From Cyanidiococcus yangmingshanensis (taxonomy: Eukaryota > Rhodophyta > Bangiophyceae > Cyanidiales > Cyanidiaceae): 64,000 nucleotides of DNA. The stretch spans positions 1 through 64,000 of the forward strand of contig VWRR01000011.1 in the NCBI GenBank assembly GCA_013995675.1, given 5' to 3'. The notes beneath the pieces were generated by a model, which did no database searches, had not been told where the DNA came from, and saw nothing but the letters and a program-made list of their open reading frames with translations. Position numbers and translations under genes: made by a program. Of this stretch, positions 21,137 through 31,940 are shown piece after piece (position 1 is the stretch's first letter; each line of letters opens with the position of its first letter).

Positions 21137-22060
21137 CGGAGCCTCTTTGTGAGTATCTCTTCAGAATTCGCATGAAACCGCTACAGGTACTTGGCTCGCG
21201 ATGTATCCTTAAGGACGACATCGCCACGCGACTAACTCTAAAATGCATTCTTGCCGATCGCGAATCTCTAGGTAGGTGAAATTCTCAACCAGCCTCGGAA
21301 AGGACTGCGCGAGTAGCCAGCTCAACCTCAAGCTGGAGAAACGGAGATCGGGAGCACGGCTCGAACCACAGCTTGAGCGAGTGTGTTCACGAGGACTCGT
21401 CCAGGCCTGAGGGCACGGGTTGTGCTGGGAGCGACACACACCGATGAAGCTCTCAGCACCGCATTGAGCCTCCTGATCGTCGAGGCACTGCATGATCGTG
21501 CATTCTGGCACGCAACCTTTTGGATCGCGAGCATACTCAACGTCCGAGGGCGCTTCTCTCCGACCAATGAGGCATCGAATCCGCAAACGAGCTGCCTAGT
21601 CACTCAGCATCGGCCGAGGGCATCGCATCGCGAGCTCGTCAGAATTCCTCATGTACACGTTTTCATGTAAAGGCTTGAGAATGCATGCTTCGGGAGCTCC
21701 CTATAAACACTGTCGTCCATTCATTCTCGCATGTACCTGGCAGCCGCGGGATTGCATTCCGAATGTTAAGAGACACGCCCAACGATGTATTCCTTGAAAC
21801 GTGTCCGTGTCTTGGAGACAACCAATAGCCAGGACATCCTATTGGTTGATCACGCCCGCAGGCTGGTCTCATTCTCATGTGTAGTCGATCGCGGCGTGGC
21901 TGGAAGATGCAGATTTCGGTTCAAACCGAAGGCGTGGTAGCGCCGAACCGATCACTGCGCCTTGCCTACCTGAGCATGTCGGTTCGATGAGATTCCCTGT
22001 TGTTTCAGCCGTAGACCTTGCCAAATCACAAGAGGCGAGCACTCGCTCCAGAACATCGGC
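21137..22060. other. Intergenic, no gene seen
   Basis: About 0.9 kb between the arsM repeat and the 3' end of AMPK beta. Only short unrecognisable frames. A perfect short hairpin (TTCGGTTCAAACCGAA, about 21924-21939) resembles a T arm but has no tRNA around it. Confidence 0.45.
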
Positions 22061-23239
22061 TCATGAGTGCATCACCGGAGATTCACGGGCCATCGCCGGC
22101 CTTCTCTCCGAGCGCAGGTAGAATACCGTCGTTACGTATCGCTCATGATACCGTCGCGTTAGCGCGTACTTCTGCACACCGCGCAGATTTGGAGATGCAC
22201 CACCTGGAGACATATACAAATGATTCAGGGTTACCGTCACCGGTCGTCGAGGAAACAGATCCACTTCACCACGTTCGCGTCGTAATTGCTCCTCAGCAAA
22301 CTCGGCCGGTGCCATTTCATTTGGGAGACGCGGTGCTGATTCATCGCTCAGGAGCACAGGTAGTGGAGGTGGCTCGCGATGGTATCCCGACTCCATGCCC
22401 GGGACGGCATTGTCGTAGCTGCTGAGTGGACTCTGCTCTCGTCGAAAGACATCGCTGGCCCGCTTTGTGCCCGGCAGAAAGTCATCTTGATCCACAAATT
22501 CGCCGTGGAATACTTCCACTCGAATAAAGTTGTTCACATTGCCGTGCGGATCGCGAGCAACCATCTGCTCGGGCGCGTACCGCCACTCGCCATCGACCAC
22601 GTACTTGTACTGGTAGTCGCCAGGTTCCAGGTTCAGGAGAATATAAAAGGCATTACCACTGCGATGCAGAGGATGTCGTCTCTTCCAGCCGTCAAAGGAA
22701 CCAGCAACTTCAACACTGCCCGTGGCACCGTGATGCCAGTTGAACGCCACCGGAACAAGGTTTCGCTGTGGACCTTCGAGCAGCTCCATCTCCGCTAGTT
22801 TGGACTCGGCGTCCTCCAGTTGAGGCGTTCGCCTAGCACCCCCGTCTGTGGAACGTCGTGGTGACGTCTGCAGCCCACCAAACGCACTCGTCTCGGTCGC
22901 CGTCGCGGGTGGCAGCCCGACACCACCGAAGAGTGGCAACGTCTCCGACGTGGACGGCTCTGCTGCCATCGCGTCGCCAGTTGACCCTGAAGTTTCCGGC
23001 ACAACCCAGTTCGTTGCAGCTGGTGGCATACTACTGCCAAAGTACGACTCCAGGCCTGCCGTCATGGAACTACGCGGGCTCGCTCTCGGACTCGATGCAG
23101 AGGGTGCAGCACCGACAGACGCTGCGGCTGCAAGAGCAGCAGCACTGCGCTCCGAGAGTGCCGCTGAACCTCGCGTGAACGTCCGAGAGCTTGCAGTCGG
23201 CCCACCCGCAGCCTCTTCCCGAGAAAGCGATTGTCCCAT
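22061..23239 (-). CDS. AMPK/SnRK1 beta subunit
   Basis: A 392-residue beta subunit of the SNF1/AMPK/SnRK1 energy-sensing kinase, the scaffold that joins catalytic alpha and regulatory gamma subunits. A family 48 carbohydrate-binding module lies at about 163-243 (VAFNWHHGATGSVEVAGSF, DGWKRR, YQYKYVVDGEWRYAPEQ), with the Trp and Lys residues used to bind starch or glycogen. The C-terminal ASC domain is at about 300-392 (VTLNHLYM, YALTRRYHERYVTTVFYL). The N-terminus at ATG 23239 begins MGQSLS, an N-myristoylation signal as in other beta subunits, which decides the start (the frame opens at a GTG 102 bp upstream). Residues 7-160 are Ala/Ser-rich and probably disordered. Confidence 0.92.
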   Translation of the reverse strand: MGQSLSREEAAGGPTASSRTFTRGSAALSERSAAALAAAASVGAAPSASSPRASPRSSMTAGLESYFGSSMPPAATNWVVPETSGSTGDAMAAEPSTSETLPLFGGVGLPPATATETSAFGGLQTSPRRSTDGGARRTPQLEDAESKLAEMELLEGPQRNLVPVAFNWHHGATGSVEVAGSFDGWKRRHPLHRSGNAFYILLNLEPGDYQYKYVVDGEWRYAPEQMVARDPHGNVNNFIRVEVFHGEFVDQDDFLPGTKRASDVFRREQSPLSSYDNAVPGMESGYHREPPPLPVLLSDESAPRLPNEMAPAEFAEEQLRRERGEVDLFPRRPVTVTLNHLYMSPGGASPNLRGVQKYALTRRYHERYVTTVFYLRSERRPAMARESPVMHS

Positions 23240-24221
23240 GGAGTTACCTCTTGCGGTCCGAACCAGGCTCCGTTTTCGAGAAACCGTGCAACAAGAACGA
23301 CTCTCCTGTACGTCACCACACGGCCGGTAACGAGACGGCACGCTGAGCGAGCCACCGTTAAGTGCCTAGGTTCCGTTTTCAGTTCGGCGATGCAGTGCCA
23401 GGTATGGTGTATCTCGTCATTGAAAAGTTTCAATGGAATGGTTGGGCTGATGCGTCGCTGGGATCAGCGAGTGGTTATGTTCTCTTCGGTGATAGGGTCA
23501 AGCTTCATCGATCGAATGTCATTCCCAGTCGTGGTTATAGAAAGCAGTCTGACCGATTTGCTGTCCTGGCCGTTCTAAAGTCGTCCATGACCACGCATGC
23601 CCTCTTTGTGTTGATCATAGATGAAGAAATGAGGCCTCCAGGGATAGGAAACTCCTCTGGAAAATCTCGCCTCGCGGCCGTCCCGGCAAGCGAGGCAAAG
23701 CGCATACCGGGATACACTTCGAAAGCTGACTCGTTCACGCCAGTGTGGCCTCGTGCTCGAGTAGTTTTACGTCGCGAGCTCGAAGCTAGCCGACAAGGCA
23801 CGCTCAATACACATGGAAAGGCTGTTTTGCGAAGAGATGTATGCTCTCTCTAGAGGTACTGTCCATTCATCAGGCGTCATTCGCGGTCGAGTCATCGTTC
23901 GGCTGAGCGAATATCCAGAGCAACGAGCGTCACAGACCTTGCATGACAGTCAATAGGCATCCTCCACGAACACTGAAAAATCTGAAATATTCTCATCTCT
24001 GGTGGACCTCCGAAAACGCTATGATCAGAGGCCGATTGTGCGGGCCAGCGCACGCTCTAGGCAAGCGCCTCCTTGCGTTACGTGCTACTCTTCTTGCTGC
24101 GTTGCCGCTTGAACTGCTCAACGCAGTGAGGGCGAGCTGGTCCCGAGCTGACGGAGAAGATCGCTTTTTCTGAAATTTTCTCGGCAAGTCGCAATTCCAG
24201 CTGTAGCAGGCTGTTCACGCT
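23240..24221. other. Intergenic, no gene seen
   Basis: About 1 kb between divergent genes. A plus frame of 163 codons at 23362-23853 begins at GTG and has no recognisable domain. Presumably holds the two promoters. Confidence 0.4.
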
Positions 24222-24644
24222 ATGCGTGATCGCGTTTATGCGCTGATCATTGGTAGCGCAGTCGCTGGTGGCGTTTCTTGGCACCTAACGCGTCTTGTTG
24301 CGGAACAATCGGCGCTATGGAGTGTTGACCCCGACGGACGCAACCGTTCCGTCGGTGAGAGGAACAGCGACGATCCTCGCTGGAAACGTTTGGGTCTTGT
24401 GAAGGTCCCGGAGCTGGTGCCTTTTCCCGCCAGTGAACCTCGCCGGCCAACACTAGAGAGACCGACGGACTTGGAACACTTTCTGCGGCGACAGTGGGCG
24501 TCGACATGGAACGAGAGCGTTGATTCCCTGCTCACTTCACTGCAAACACTGGATTTGGAGCGATTGCAAAGGCAGTTGGAACGCTGGTGGACGCGATGGA
24601 GGCAACGGCAGCGAAATCATACAGCTGGTGACACAGCGACCTGA
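24222..24644 (+). CDS. Small membrane protein, possibly MICOS Mic12-like
   Basis: A 140-residue protein with an ATG start, one hydrophobic N-terminal segment (about 5-20, VYALIIGSAVAGGVSW) and an amphipathic C-terminal part (about 83-125, WASTWNESVDSLLTSL... LQRQLERWW). The layout, one Gly-rich membrane helix near the N-terminus and a WNE/W helix near the end, resembles the fungal MICOS subunit Mic12, which shapes mitochondrial cristae. The match is by eye and weak; it may be an unrelated small organellar membrane protein. Confidence 0.45.
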   Translation: MRDRVYALIIGSAVAGGVSWHLTRLVAEQSALWSVDPDGRNRSVGERNSDDPRWKRLGLVKVPELVPFPASEPRRPTLERPTDLEHFLRRQWASTWNESVDSLLTSLQTLDLERLQRQLERWWTRWRQRQRNHTAGDTAT

Positions 24645-26055
24645 GCCAGGTCCTCAACGAGGGCACCGGGCAGATGCTGCTACATCCACCTGGATAACGA
24701 GCTCGCAGTGCGTATGAACTCGACCATGAAGGAACTTGGAATTCCCGAGAACATGAATAGAGACTTTAGAGCGCAGTCTTCTTTCTCCGCTAGATCCAAG
24801 CATTTCTCACCTTCGCTACAAACGTCGTGTGGATGGTTTTATATTGCTCCTGATCGATTGAAGAGGCCAATGCGTACAGAATAGAGTCCAAACCGGTTCG
24901 TTTCGAAGATTGCAGGATACACCATGCGCAGAGACAGCCGCTTGACCTGCCTGACGCGTACCCTTGGACTGGTCGTCTTCATGACAGCGACATGGCTCTT
25001 GCAAGGACGCTGGCTGCAGCAGCGCGTTCGAGAACACCCCTAGCTGACCTCAAAATGATCCAGCCATGAGCCGGTTCTTTCCGAAGATCCGCGCGCACCG
25101 TGGCAGCACGCTGCTAGTCGATCGCCAATGTTGGGTTTTCGCTCATGGATACGATCATACAGATTTCTACCCGTTTTGACTTCTCAAAGTGGATAGACAT
25201 TGTAGTAGAGATTCCTGGGTCGCAACCAGAAGAGAATCCGAAGGGGTGACCGAGATTGCTCCATGCAACTGGCCCCGATCCGGCACTGCAAAAAGGGCGA
25301 CCAAGATGGGACCGGAACGTTTGTGGCCCAGCGTGCAGCATCGACGTTGGCGGGAAATCCGAATACGTGTCTGGCGCAACTCGGCACGCATGAATCCTCT
25401 CGACTGGACACGCATGCTGAGATACACGTGTCCTTACTGCTGAACACGTGTACCGGTGTGCATGCATGGTGGTCGCGAGAGGACACGCAGCACCAGGAGC
25501 GCCATAACGCAGAGCGCGAAGGTGTCGTTGGGTTTGTTGTTACGCGTGCATCGTTGTTTTCGTGTAGATTTTGCAGGCTTGCCACTGATGATGATGGCCC
25601 GGATCCGATTCGTGAAGCATGTTCATGACGAGAATCTTTTCTGCTGGTCGAGCTTTTTCGCTAGGTTTGTTGCTGAGACGCGCGGCTCAATGACGCTGCC
25701 GAATTCGGGGCGAAAATGGTCTTGTACGCGCTCGTTAAAGAGCGCATTCTATCGATAGAACGAGCCTGTAGATTGGATATTGCGGTGCATTTCGAGTCTC
25801 GTGATATTCACGGCCGAGGGAGCGTGCTGTGCGGCGGAGCATTCGTTCCACCGCTGCCAATGCAGAGCTCCTGTACAGGCAGTATAGCGCTCCAGACATA
25901 TCCTGGGGAGACGAGGCGCGAGAGCGCTCATGGCGAACGAGAGCCTAATCGAGGGCCTCTCGACGACTGACTCGCTCAAGCAACCAATCCCGAGAGCCCA
26001 AGCGCAATCATGGCCGGTAGCCTGAGCGACAAATAGAATAAATTTACGTTGAGCA
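24645..26055. other. Intergenic, no gene seen
   Basis: About 1.4 kb. Several overlapping frames of 80-130 codons on both strands have no recognisable similarity and mostly lack ATG starts. No tRNA is seen. Confidence 0.45.
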
Positions 26056-28353
26056 CTATTCAGTGGGGGACCTTGACAGATGAGCCGATAACAGCCAGCG
26101 TCGGAGCAATGTGTGGTCCGTCGATCGACCGGTGGCACTGGCGCGTTCGTCCGGGCGTGTGATCGTCTCAGCCGTGGCACCGGTGGCGCTGTCTTGGCGA
26201 GTAGCTTCACCGATATGGCTCGCTCTTGATCGCCAAAACCTGATCCTGGCTCCTGCGACGTTGGCCGTCCGTGCAGACTCTCCCGTCGCTTCTTTTGCGT
26301 GTTGTTCATGCGCTGCCTCCAGATCCGGTGAGGACGAGCGTGAATGTGGCTCGCGCAAGCAGAACGCTGAATGACTACGATGTATGGAAAGGGAATCATC
26401 CTCCTCTAGGATATCCTCGTCGTCGTCGTCGTTGTCATCGCCATCGTCGTCGTCACTCGGATTACGGATGCTCAGTGTAGTCTGGGCGCCTCGGCCTGAC
26501 TCGATTCGTTCCGTGCTGGTCCACGCACTTGATGCAACCGCAGAAGGGTTCAGAGAGGACGCGCTCAGTCCCTCCATGGCACCATAGCTAGAAGCGAGCG
26601 TTTGACTCAGCGGTCTCTTCTCCGCCACTGTTGGAGAGTCGGCTCCGTTGCTATCGTCATCGCCATTGTCGTCGCCCCTGGAAATCGAAGTGACATTTTG
26701 CGAGGTATTTCCAAACTGCTGACCTTTCGGCGACGCTGCATGACGCGCGGCACGAGTCGTATGGGCTGCCGCAAGGTTGCTGGACGAAACCGCATGCTCT
26801 TCAGTGACGAGGTCGCTCCCATCACTTCGAAGGGTTCTCGCTTTTCGCTGAGCACTATCCGCCGACTCTTTTCGCCTGGGGCGCTGCCCGCGGGGTACCA
26901 GCTTTTTCAGATCAATTTCGCGGATCGCGATATAGCCTGTCCCGCGAAGGCGCGAGATTGGTATTCGCATGCCCAGCACCGCCCGACTGCTGAGCATCTC
27001 TGGAGCGCCATGACCACGGTAGCTACTGGCTGTCAGCGCCGCCCCTGTGGTCGAGCGAGCCAAGTCGATCGAACGGCGCGGAATGGTTTGATCGCTGGTC
27101 ACAACTCGAGCAAGTGAGCTACCGAGAGCTCCTTTGGTTGCCTTGGTGGCAGCAGAACGCGAATCGCTGCCGGCAGTATTCGTGTCGAGACTTGGCGCGC
27201 TGCTTTCAACGGACAGAAAGCGCTCCGGGTGGGCTCGTGTTACCGGTCGCTTGCTCTGCATGTCATAGTATACATCCGACTCGTCTACAATTTCCTGCTT
27301 CAATACATCCTCAATGATATCCTCCAACGTCACAATGCCCAAAAAATGGCGTTGTTTCGGCCTCTTGCTCTGCGGACGCTCGTAGACGATCGCCATATGG
27401 CTGTGGCCGCGCTGAAACTCCGCCAAAAGCAACTCGAGACTCGTGCTTTTGGAGACTTCTAATGGCGCTGTGGCAATCACACAGCGATCCGCATATCTGA
27501 GAATCACGTCCCGCACCGTCAAGCGTTCACTTGGCGAGTACGCGATGAGGCCCTTCACGAGAAGATAGGCCACGATGTTGTCACGGATCCCGTCATAAAG
27601 CGGGACGCGAGAATGACCCTGGTGAACGAGTTCAAGGGCAAGCTTGCTGTCGAGTACTTGGTCAAGTGAGAGCATGTAGACATCACTGGCTGCTGTCATG
27701 ACATCACCGGCGGTTCGCTCGCGAAGGTTGAGCGTCGCCTGCAACATCGTCGACTCATCCCGACCGAGATCACCCATACGATGCTCCTGCATGAACTGGA
27801 GGAGGGAGCTCAGCTCACTTCGGTTGAGCGCACGCACGCCGAGAACACTTCTTCCGACTGTCTTGTCAAGAATCCAAGCTATTGGAAACGCTACTGGGTA
27901 GAGTGGGATCAGAATTACGCGCATGAGGCGGGCACAGGCAGCTGCAAACCGGAGGCCGTATTCTGGTTGTAGCGCATAGACAACCGGCAAAATATTCCCA
28001 AAAACAAAGACCAGCACGGTTGATAGGAGAAGAGATTCACCAGTGCCGCCTGCAAGCAACGCATCTGCAAGCAAAGCGGTCAGTTCCTGAGCGCTAGTTC
28101 CAATGAGAACGAGCGAGACAAGAAGCAAGTTTCCACGTCGGCGGAGCGGTAGCAGCGTCTGAGCTTGCCGTTGGTAAGTGCTCCGCGGGTCTTTGGCCAA
28201 CGCTTCCAGATAGATGACATCGATGGAAAACAGGGCTTGGGCGAGCGCGGCAGCGACTGCACAAAACGCCACTGTCGTGAAGAGCGCTGCCACAAGCACA
28301 GGGAACCGCACGCGCTCCAGAGTCGGTACCCCTGTTGGTGCGTGCGTCGACAT
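26056..28353 (-). CDS. CNNM/CorC-like DUF21-CBS membrane protein
   Basis: A 765-residue protein of the ancient conserved domain (CNNM/Mam3/CorC) family, linked to Mg2+ and other divalent metal transport. Residues about 15-165 form the DUF21 transmembrane domain with hydrophobic stretches at about 17-45, 75-97, 105-128 and 145-162. A CBS-domain pair follows at about 215-360 (RERTAGDVMTAASDVYML, HSRVPLYDGIRDNIVAYLLVK, HFLGIVTLEDIIEDVLKQEI), closely matching the family. The remaining 400 residues are a long polar, Ser-rich tail with an acidic run of about 20 residues near 660-680. No cyclic-nucleotide-binding-like domain is evident after the CBS pair. ATG start at 28353. Confidence 0.88.
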   Translation of the reverse strand: MSTHAPTGVPTLERVRFPVLVAALFTTVAFCAVAAALAQALFSIDVIYLEALAKDPRSTYQRQAQTLLPLRRRGNLLLVSLVLIGTSAQELTALLADALLAGGTGESLLLSTVLVFVFGNILPVVYALQPEYGLRFAAACARLMRVILIPLYPVAFPIAWILDKTVGRSVLGVRALNRSELSSLLQFMQEHRMGDLGRDESTMLQATLNLRERTAGDVMTAASDVYMLSLDQVLDSKLALELVHQGHSRVPLYDGIRDNIVAYLLVKGLIAYSPSERLTVRDVILRYADRCVIATAPLEVSKSTSLELLLAEFQRGHSHMAIVYERPQSKRPKQRHFLGIVTLEDIIEDVLKQEIVDESDVYYDMQSKRPVTRAHPERFLSVESSAPSLDTNTAGSDSRSAATKATKGALGSSLARVVTSDQTIPRRSIDLARSTTGAALTASSYRGHGAPEMLSSRAVLGMRIPISRLRGTGYIAIREIDLKKLVPRGQRPRRKESADSAQRKARTLRSDGSDLVTEEHAVSSSNLAAAHTTRAARHAASPKGQQFGNTSQNVTSISRGDDNGDDDSNGADSPTVAEKRPLSQTLASSYGAMEGLSASSLNPSAVASSAWTSTERIESGRGAQTTLSIRNPSDDDDGDDNDDDDEDILEEDDSLSIHRSHSAFCLREPHSRSSSPDLEAAHEQHAKEATGESARTANVAGARIRFWRSRASHIGEATRQDSATGATAETITRPDERASATGRSTDHTLLRRWLLSAHLSRSPTE

Positions 28354-28898
28354 TCGCGATTAGCTACAACTCCTCGACGCCTCAAGAGTGTACCGAATCA
28401 GTTTGTAGCGTAACGAGACGAACGGAAACGATCCTGCACGGAACTCGGAGCGTCTCCTGAACCAGATTCCAAAAGCCTGGTGTCGTCTATGGCCGGGTGG
28501 CGTTCCACGAGCGCTCGCGCTGACCGAAGCGGACGCTGTTCCTGAACGGTGTTGCAGAGTCGACTTGCCACGCGTGTGACCACACGGGGCGCCTATCGAC
28601 AACTGCGTCATCATCTTGGTGAACTAGCGTTGTACGGACGTTCGTTAAGAACTGTGCTGGCCCAGCGGCGGTCCGAACGCTGATGGAGTGGCACGGTGGC
28701 GGAGAGACAGCCGCTGTCTTGTGAGGAGTAGCGCCCCCTGAGGCATCCCCTAGAAACTCGTTTTGATCGAGCTTTCAATACCAATCAAAAAGTAGTGCCT
28801 CGCTCGTTTCTCCATTTTGACGGAAAGTGAGAGGCTTGCTTCAGAATTGGTGAGAAGCCCGGGCACCGACAGCGTTCGTCGCACGCCGTCCGCTAAGA
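28354..28898. promoter_or_regulatory. Divergent intergenic region (CNNM-like / PEX1)
   Basis: A 545-bp space between two divergent ATGs, so it must carry promoters for both genes. I see no clear TATA box or repeated element. Confidence 0.4.
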
Positions 28899-31800
28899 AT
28901 GACGGCAGAGAGCGAATCCCGCAGCAAACCCGAAAATGAAGCAGAACTTGTGTGCCTACTGAGAACTAGCAGCAGTTTTCGGGATTGTTTCGTAGCGGTG
29001 CCGTCGGCGTTAGCGGCGACTCTGGAGAGATCGCTTCAAAAGACGGGAGTTGCGATCTCCGCATCGGCCGAGTCAGAGCTTGCCGCCTCGCTGCAAGAAC
29101 ACGTCGTTCCGCTGCTGCTGAATGGCCGTATACTGGTAGGTTGGCATCGTGGACGCCTTTCTCGCACAATCGCGACCCGTTTACGCCCGGAGATCGAGAT
29201 CGCAGCAGCGTTCGCCACAGCGAATGGCCTGCTTGAGAAATCGCGTAACCCAGATCGAGGAGCACACGAGACGACCCAACGCTCATCGGCAACAGTCGAG
29301 GCGACATCATCCAGTCTATTGTCATCGTTCCGGACCGGCTCTGTTCGAGCAGGCAACGATGCAACATCTGTGTCGGTCTCTGTATTGCCTCGGAATCAGT
29401 TGGCTGTTGCTGAAAGCCTGATTGTCGAGGCCGTCGATGAAGAGAACTGGCAAAGACTGGTGAAGCATCGGGACTGGATCGAAAGAGAACTGCTCCGACA
29501 AGTTCGACTGATTCAGATAGGTCAGTGTCTCCCGATTTTTCTCCCTGAACATTCGCAGCCATTGCTTGTGACGGTCCGTGAAGCCCGAGCCGCAGGCTCA
29601 CCGTCGCCATCCTCGAGTCGAAAATTCGGCAGCGAAGGTCGCAATGAGAACCGCGGTTCCCGCACTCACGGTTACTGGCTTAGTTTGGGGACGGAGTTGG
29701 TCTTCATGCCGCCCCAACCGCATACATCCGAGCGCCGCGATCAGTCAGCGGTATCGTCATTACGGCGACGCGCAACTGGGGTACCTCTTCGGGTCCGCGT
29801 GCTTCCGCTAGTTGAGGAGTCGATCAGCAGACGTCCATGCAATCCAATCATTGTCCTACATCCAGTGACGTTGGCCGCTCTGAGTGCCACCTCGATCTGC
29901 TACTGGAAAGCTGGAGCCGCAGTGCCTGGATATCTGTGTTTGGAATGGGACCAAGGCGATGCTGGCACGGGTGCATGTCGCTGCGCCCTGCGCGCGGCCA
30001 TAGAACTGGATGCGACGATACCGCTTCGACATGGGCGAACTGCTTTTGCGCCGCCGTTCTGCTGGGTGAGCGCTCAGTACGTGCTTGACGACAGCGACTT
30101 GCAACGCGATGCGACTCGCGACACTGACCAAGCTCGGCGATATCGCATGGTACGTCCACCAGTCGTCTACGGTGAACGCAGCGGCAAATGTGTCTTGGAG
30201 AAGCTGGTTGAGGCCCTGCGACCTGTCTTTGATCGCTATCATGCGACCATACCGACAACGTTTTCTCGGTTGCAAGGCCGAGTGATTCTCCTCGGAGGAG
30301 CCCCCGGTGCTGGAAAGACGCATCTCGCTCGCGCCGTTGCCCTGGAATGCTGTCAACGATATGAATGTCATCCTCGTCCTGTGCACATGTCATGTCGGTC
30401 ATTGTTTCAGTCGGGCGCGGTTCATCACAGCGAGGCGATTCGGCAATTGCTTCAGCGGCTCATTGAAGGCCTGGCGAATCGACCATCGATCATCATCCTT
30501 GATGATCTGGATGCACTTGTGGCGGACGATTTCTCTGCATCGACTGGAACTGGAATGTCTGTTTCGGGCAGCCGCACGTTGGGCTTACCGAATACCATGG
30601 AGCAGATTCAAGCGATACTGGAACGCTCAACGCTGCTGGCGAATGTCACCTTGCTGCTAACGGTTACCATGGAACGGCTGGGAACGCCGACTGGGCCGTT
30701 GCCACCCCCTGGCATTGGCATTGAGGTGCTGGATACTCGTATCGAGATCCCGCTCGCGGATACACCCACGGAACGATCGTCATTCGCGGACCAGCTGCCA
30801 ACGGAGGCGCAATCTGACTTGAATACACCGGCAGATCTACTGAAACTAGGTCGCTATCGAAGCGTCCTTGGTGAGACGAGCGGAGCAGAGGCCTTGGCAT
30901 CTGGGCTGCGACCTTTCTTCATGTGCACAAAGACGTCATCGTCCCGCGGGCATGCTTTCCATGGACCTCAACTTGCGGATATTGGAGGACTGGAGCGAGC
31001 CAAAACCGTGCTTTTGGATACACTCATGCTACCGTTGCGCTTTCCGGAGATCTTTGGACAAGCGCCCATCCGCTTACCTGCTGGAGTGCTGCTCTACGGC
31101 ATGCCGGGAACTGGCAAGACCATCTTGGTCCAGGCAGCAGTCGCACATGCAGGACTGCGGATGCTTCATATCAAGGGCCCAGAGCTCCTGAACAAGTACG
31201 TCGGAGCCAGTGAGGCATCTGTGCGGTCCTTATTCTCGCGAGCGCGGCAGCAGCGGCCATGTGTGGTTTTCTTCGACGAGTTTGAGAGCCTGGCCCCACG
31301 ACGCGGTGGCAACGGGGATCACAGCACCGGTGTTACAGATCGGATTGTGAACGCACTGTTGACTGAATTGGATGGCGTTGAATCGCTGGATGCGGGCGTG
31401 TTTGTGGTCGCGGCAACGTGCCGCCCTGATTTGGTGGATCCGGCTCTTGTGCGACCGGGACGCATCGATCAATGGATTCGTTTGGACCCGCCAGAGCATC
31501 CACGAGAGCGCCAAGATATTATCCAGCGACTTACTCGGGACTGGCGCATCCTCGATGACCAGACCAAAGAGGATCTGGACCCGGACCGGCGTAGACACTT
31601 GTTCGCTGAGCTCGCTGCGGAAACAGCCGCATTTACGGGAGCAGATTTGGCTGCGCTGTGCTCGTCTACAGTCCTCGCTGCCGAGAAACGACTCGCGCAA
31701 GCGACAGAGAACCCTGAGCAAGGCGTTTCGACTGGCCCCACCTCGATGATGACGGGAGCCGGCGATGCAGCTCATTTGACGGTAGAGCGCGGCGACTTTA

Positions 31801-31940
31801 TGGTGGCATTGGCCATGCAACGTCTGTCGTTGCCGCCGAGTGAACGCCAACGTTATGCGTGGGCCATGTCGCGATTCGAAGGGACCGAGACAGCGGAACA
31901 AAAGACAAATGACGCACACGTTCGGGTTATGTTGGAGTAG
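28899..31940 (+). CDS. PEX1: Peroxisomal AAA+ ATPase PEX1
   Basis: A 1013-residue type II AAA+ protein. The first ATPase module (D1) has GGAPGAGKTHLA at about 465 and IIILDDLDAL at about 530. The second (D2) has LYGMPGTGKT at about 730, IKGPELLNKYVGASEASVR, VVFFDEFESLAPRRG at about 788 and STGVTDRIVNALLTELDGVE. The D2 signature GPELL.KY.GASE..VR with SAPRRG/TGVTDRVVNQ is that of PEX1 rather than PEX6 or CDC48. PEX1 with PEX6 pulls ubiquitinated PEX5 out of the peroxisome membrane. The N-terminal 300 residues (KLVCLLRTSSSFRDCFVAVP-like opening, EAELVCLL) fit the PEX1 N domain. Shorter than human PEX1 (1283), as usual for this compact genome. ATG start. Confidence 0.9.
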   Translation: MTAESESRSKPENEAELVCLLRTSSSFRDCFVAVPSALAATLERSLQKTGVAISASAESELAASLQEHVVPLLLNGRILVGWHRGRLSRTIATRLRPEIEIAAAFATANGLLEKSRNPDRGAHETTQRSSATVEATSSSLLSSFRTGSVRAGNDATSVSVSVLPRNQLAVAESLIVEAVDEENWQRLVKHRDWIERELLRQVRLIQIGQCLPIFLPEHSQPLLVTVREARAAGSPSPSSSRKFGSEGRNENRGSRTHGYWLSLGTELVFMPPQPHTSERRDQSAVSSLRRRATGVPLRVRVLPLVEESISRRPCNPIIVLHPVTLAALSATSICYWKAGAAVPGYLCLEWDQGDAGTGACRCALRAAIELDATIPLRHGRTAFAPPFCWVSAQYVLDDSDLQRDATRDTDQARRYRMVRPPVVYGERSGKCVLEKLVEALRPVFDRYHATIPTTFSRLQGRVILLGGAPGAGKTHLARAVALECCQRYECHPRPVHMSCRSLFQSGAVHHSEAIRQLLQRLIEGLANRPSIIILDDLDALVADDFSASTGTGMSVSGSRTLGLPNTMEQIQAILERSTLLANVTLLLTVTMERLGTPTGPLPPPGIGIEVLDTRIEIPLADTPTERSSFADQLPTEAQSDLNTPADLLKLGRYRSVLGETSGAEALASGLRPFFMCTKTSSSRGHAFHGPQLADIGGLERAKTVLLDTLMLPLRFPEIFGQAPIRLPAGVLLYGMPGTGKTILVQAAVAHAGLRMLHIKGPELLNKYVGASEASVRSLFSRARQQRPCVVFFDEFESLAPRRGGNGDHSTGVTDRIVNALLTELDGVESLDAGVFVVAATCRPDLVDPALVRPGRIDQWIRLDPPEHPRERQDIIQRLTRDWRILDDQTKEDLDPDRRRHLFAELAAETAAFTGADLAALCSSTVLAAEKRLAQATENPEQGVSTGPTSMMTGAGDAAHLTVERGDFMVALAMQRLSLPPSERQRYAWAMSRFEGTETAEQKTNDAHVRVMLE

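Noticed and set aside
21924-21939. Hairpin with TTCAA loop resembling a tRNA T arm, a possible permuted tRNA.
   Set aside because: The loop is one base short for a T arm, and no acceptor, D or anticodon stem pairs with flanking sequence on either side.
23362-23853. 163-codon plus-strand frame upstream of AMPK beta.
   Set aside because: GTG start and no recognisable domain; it overlaps the likely promoter of AMPK beta.
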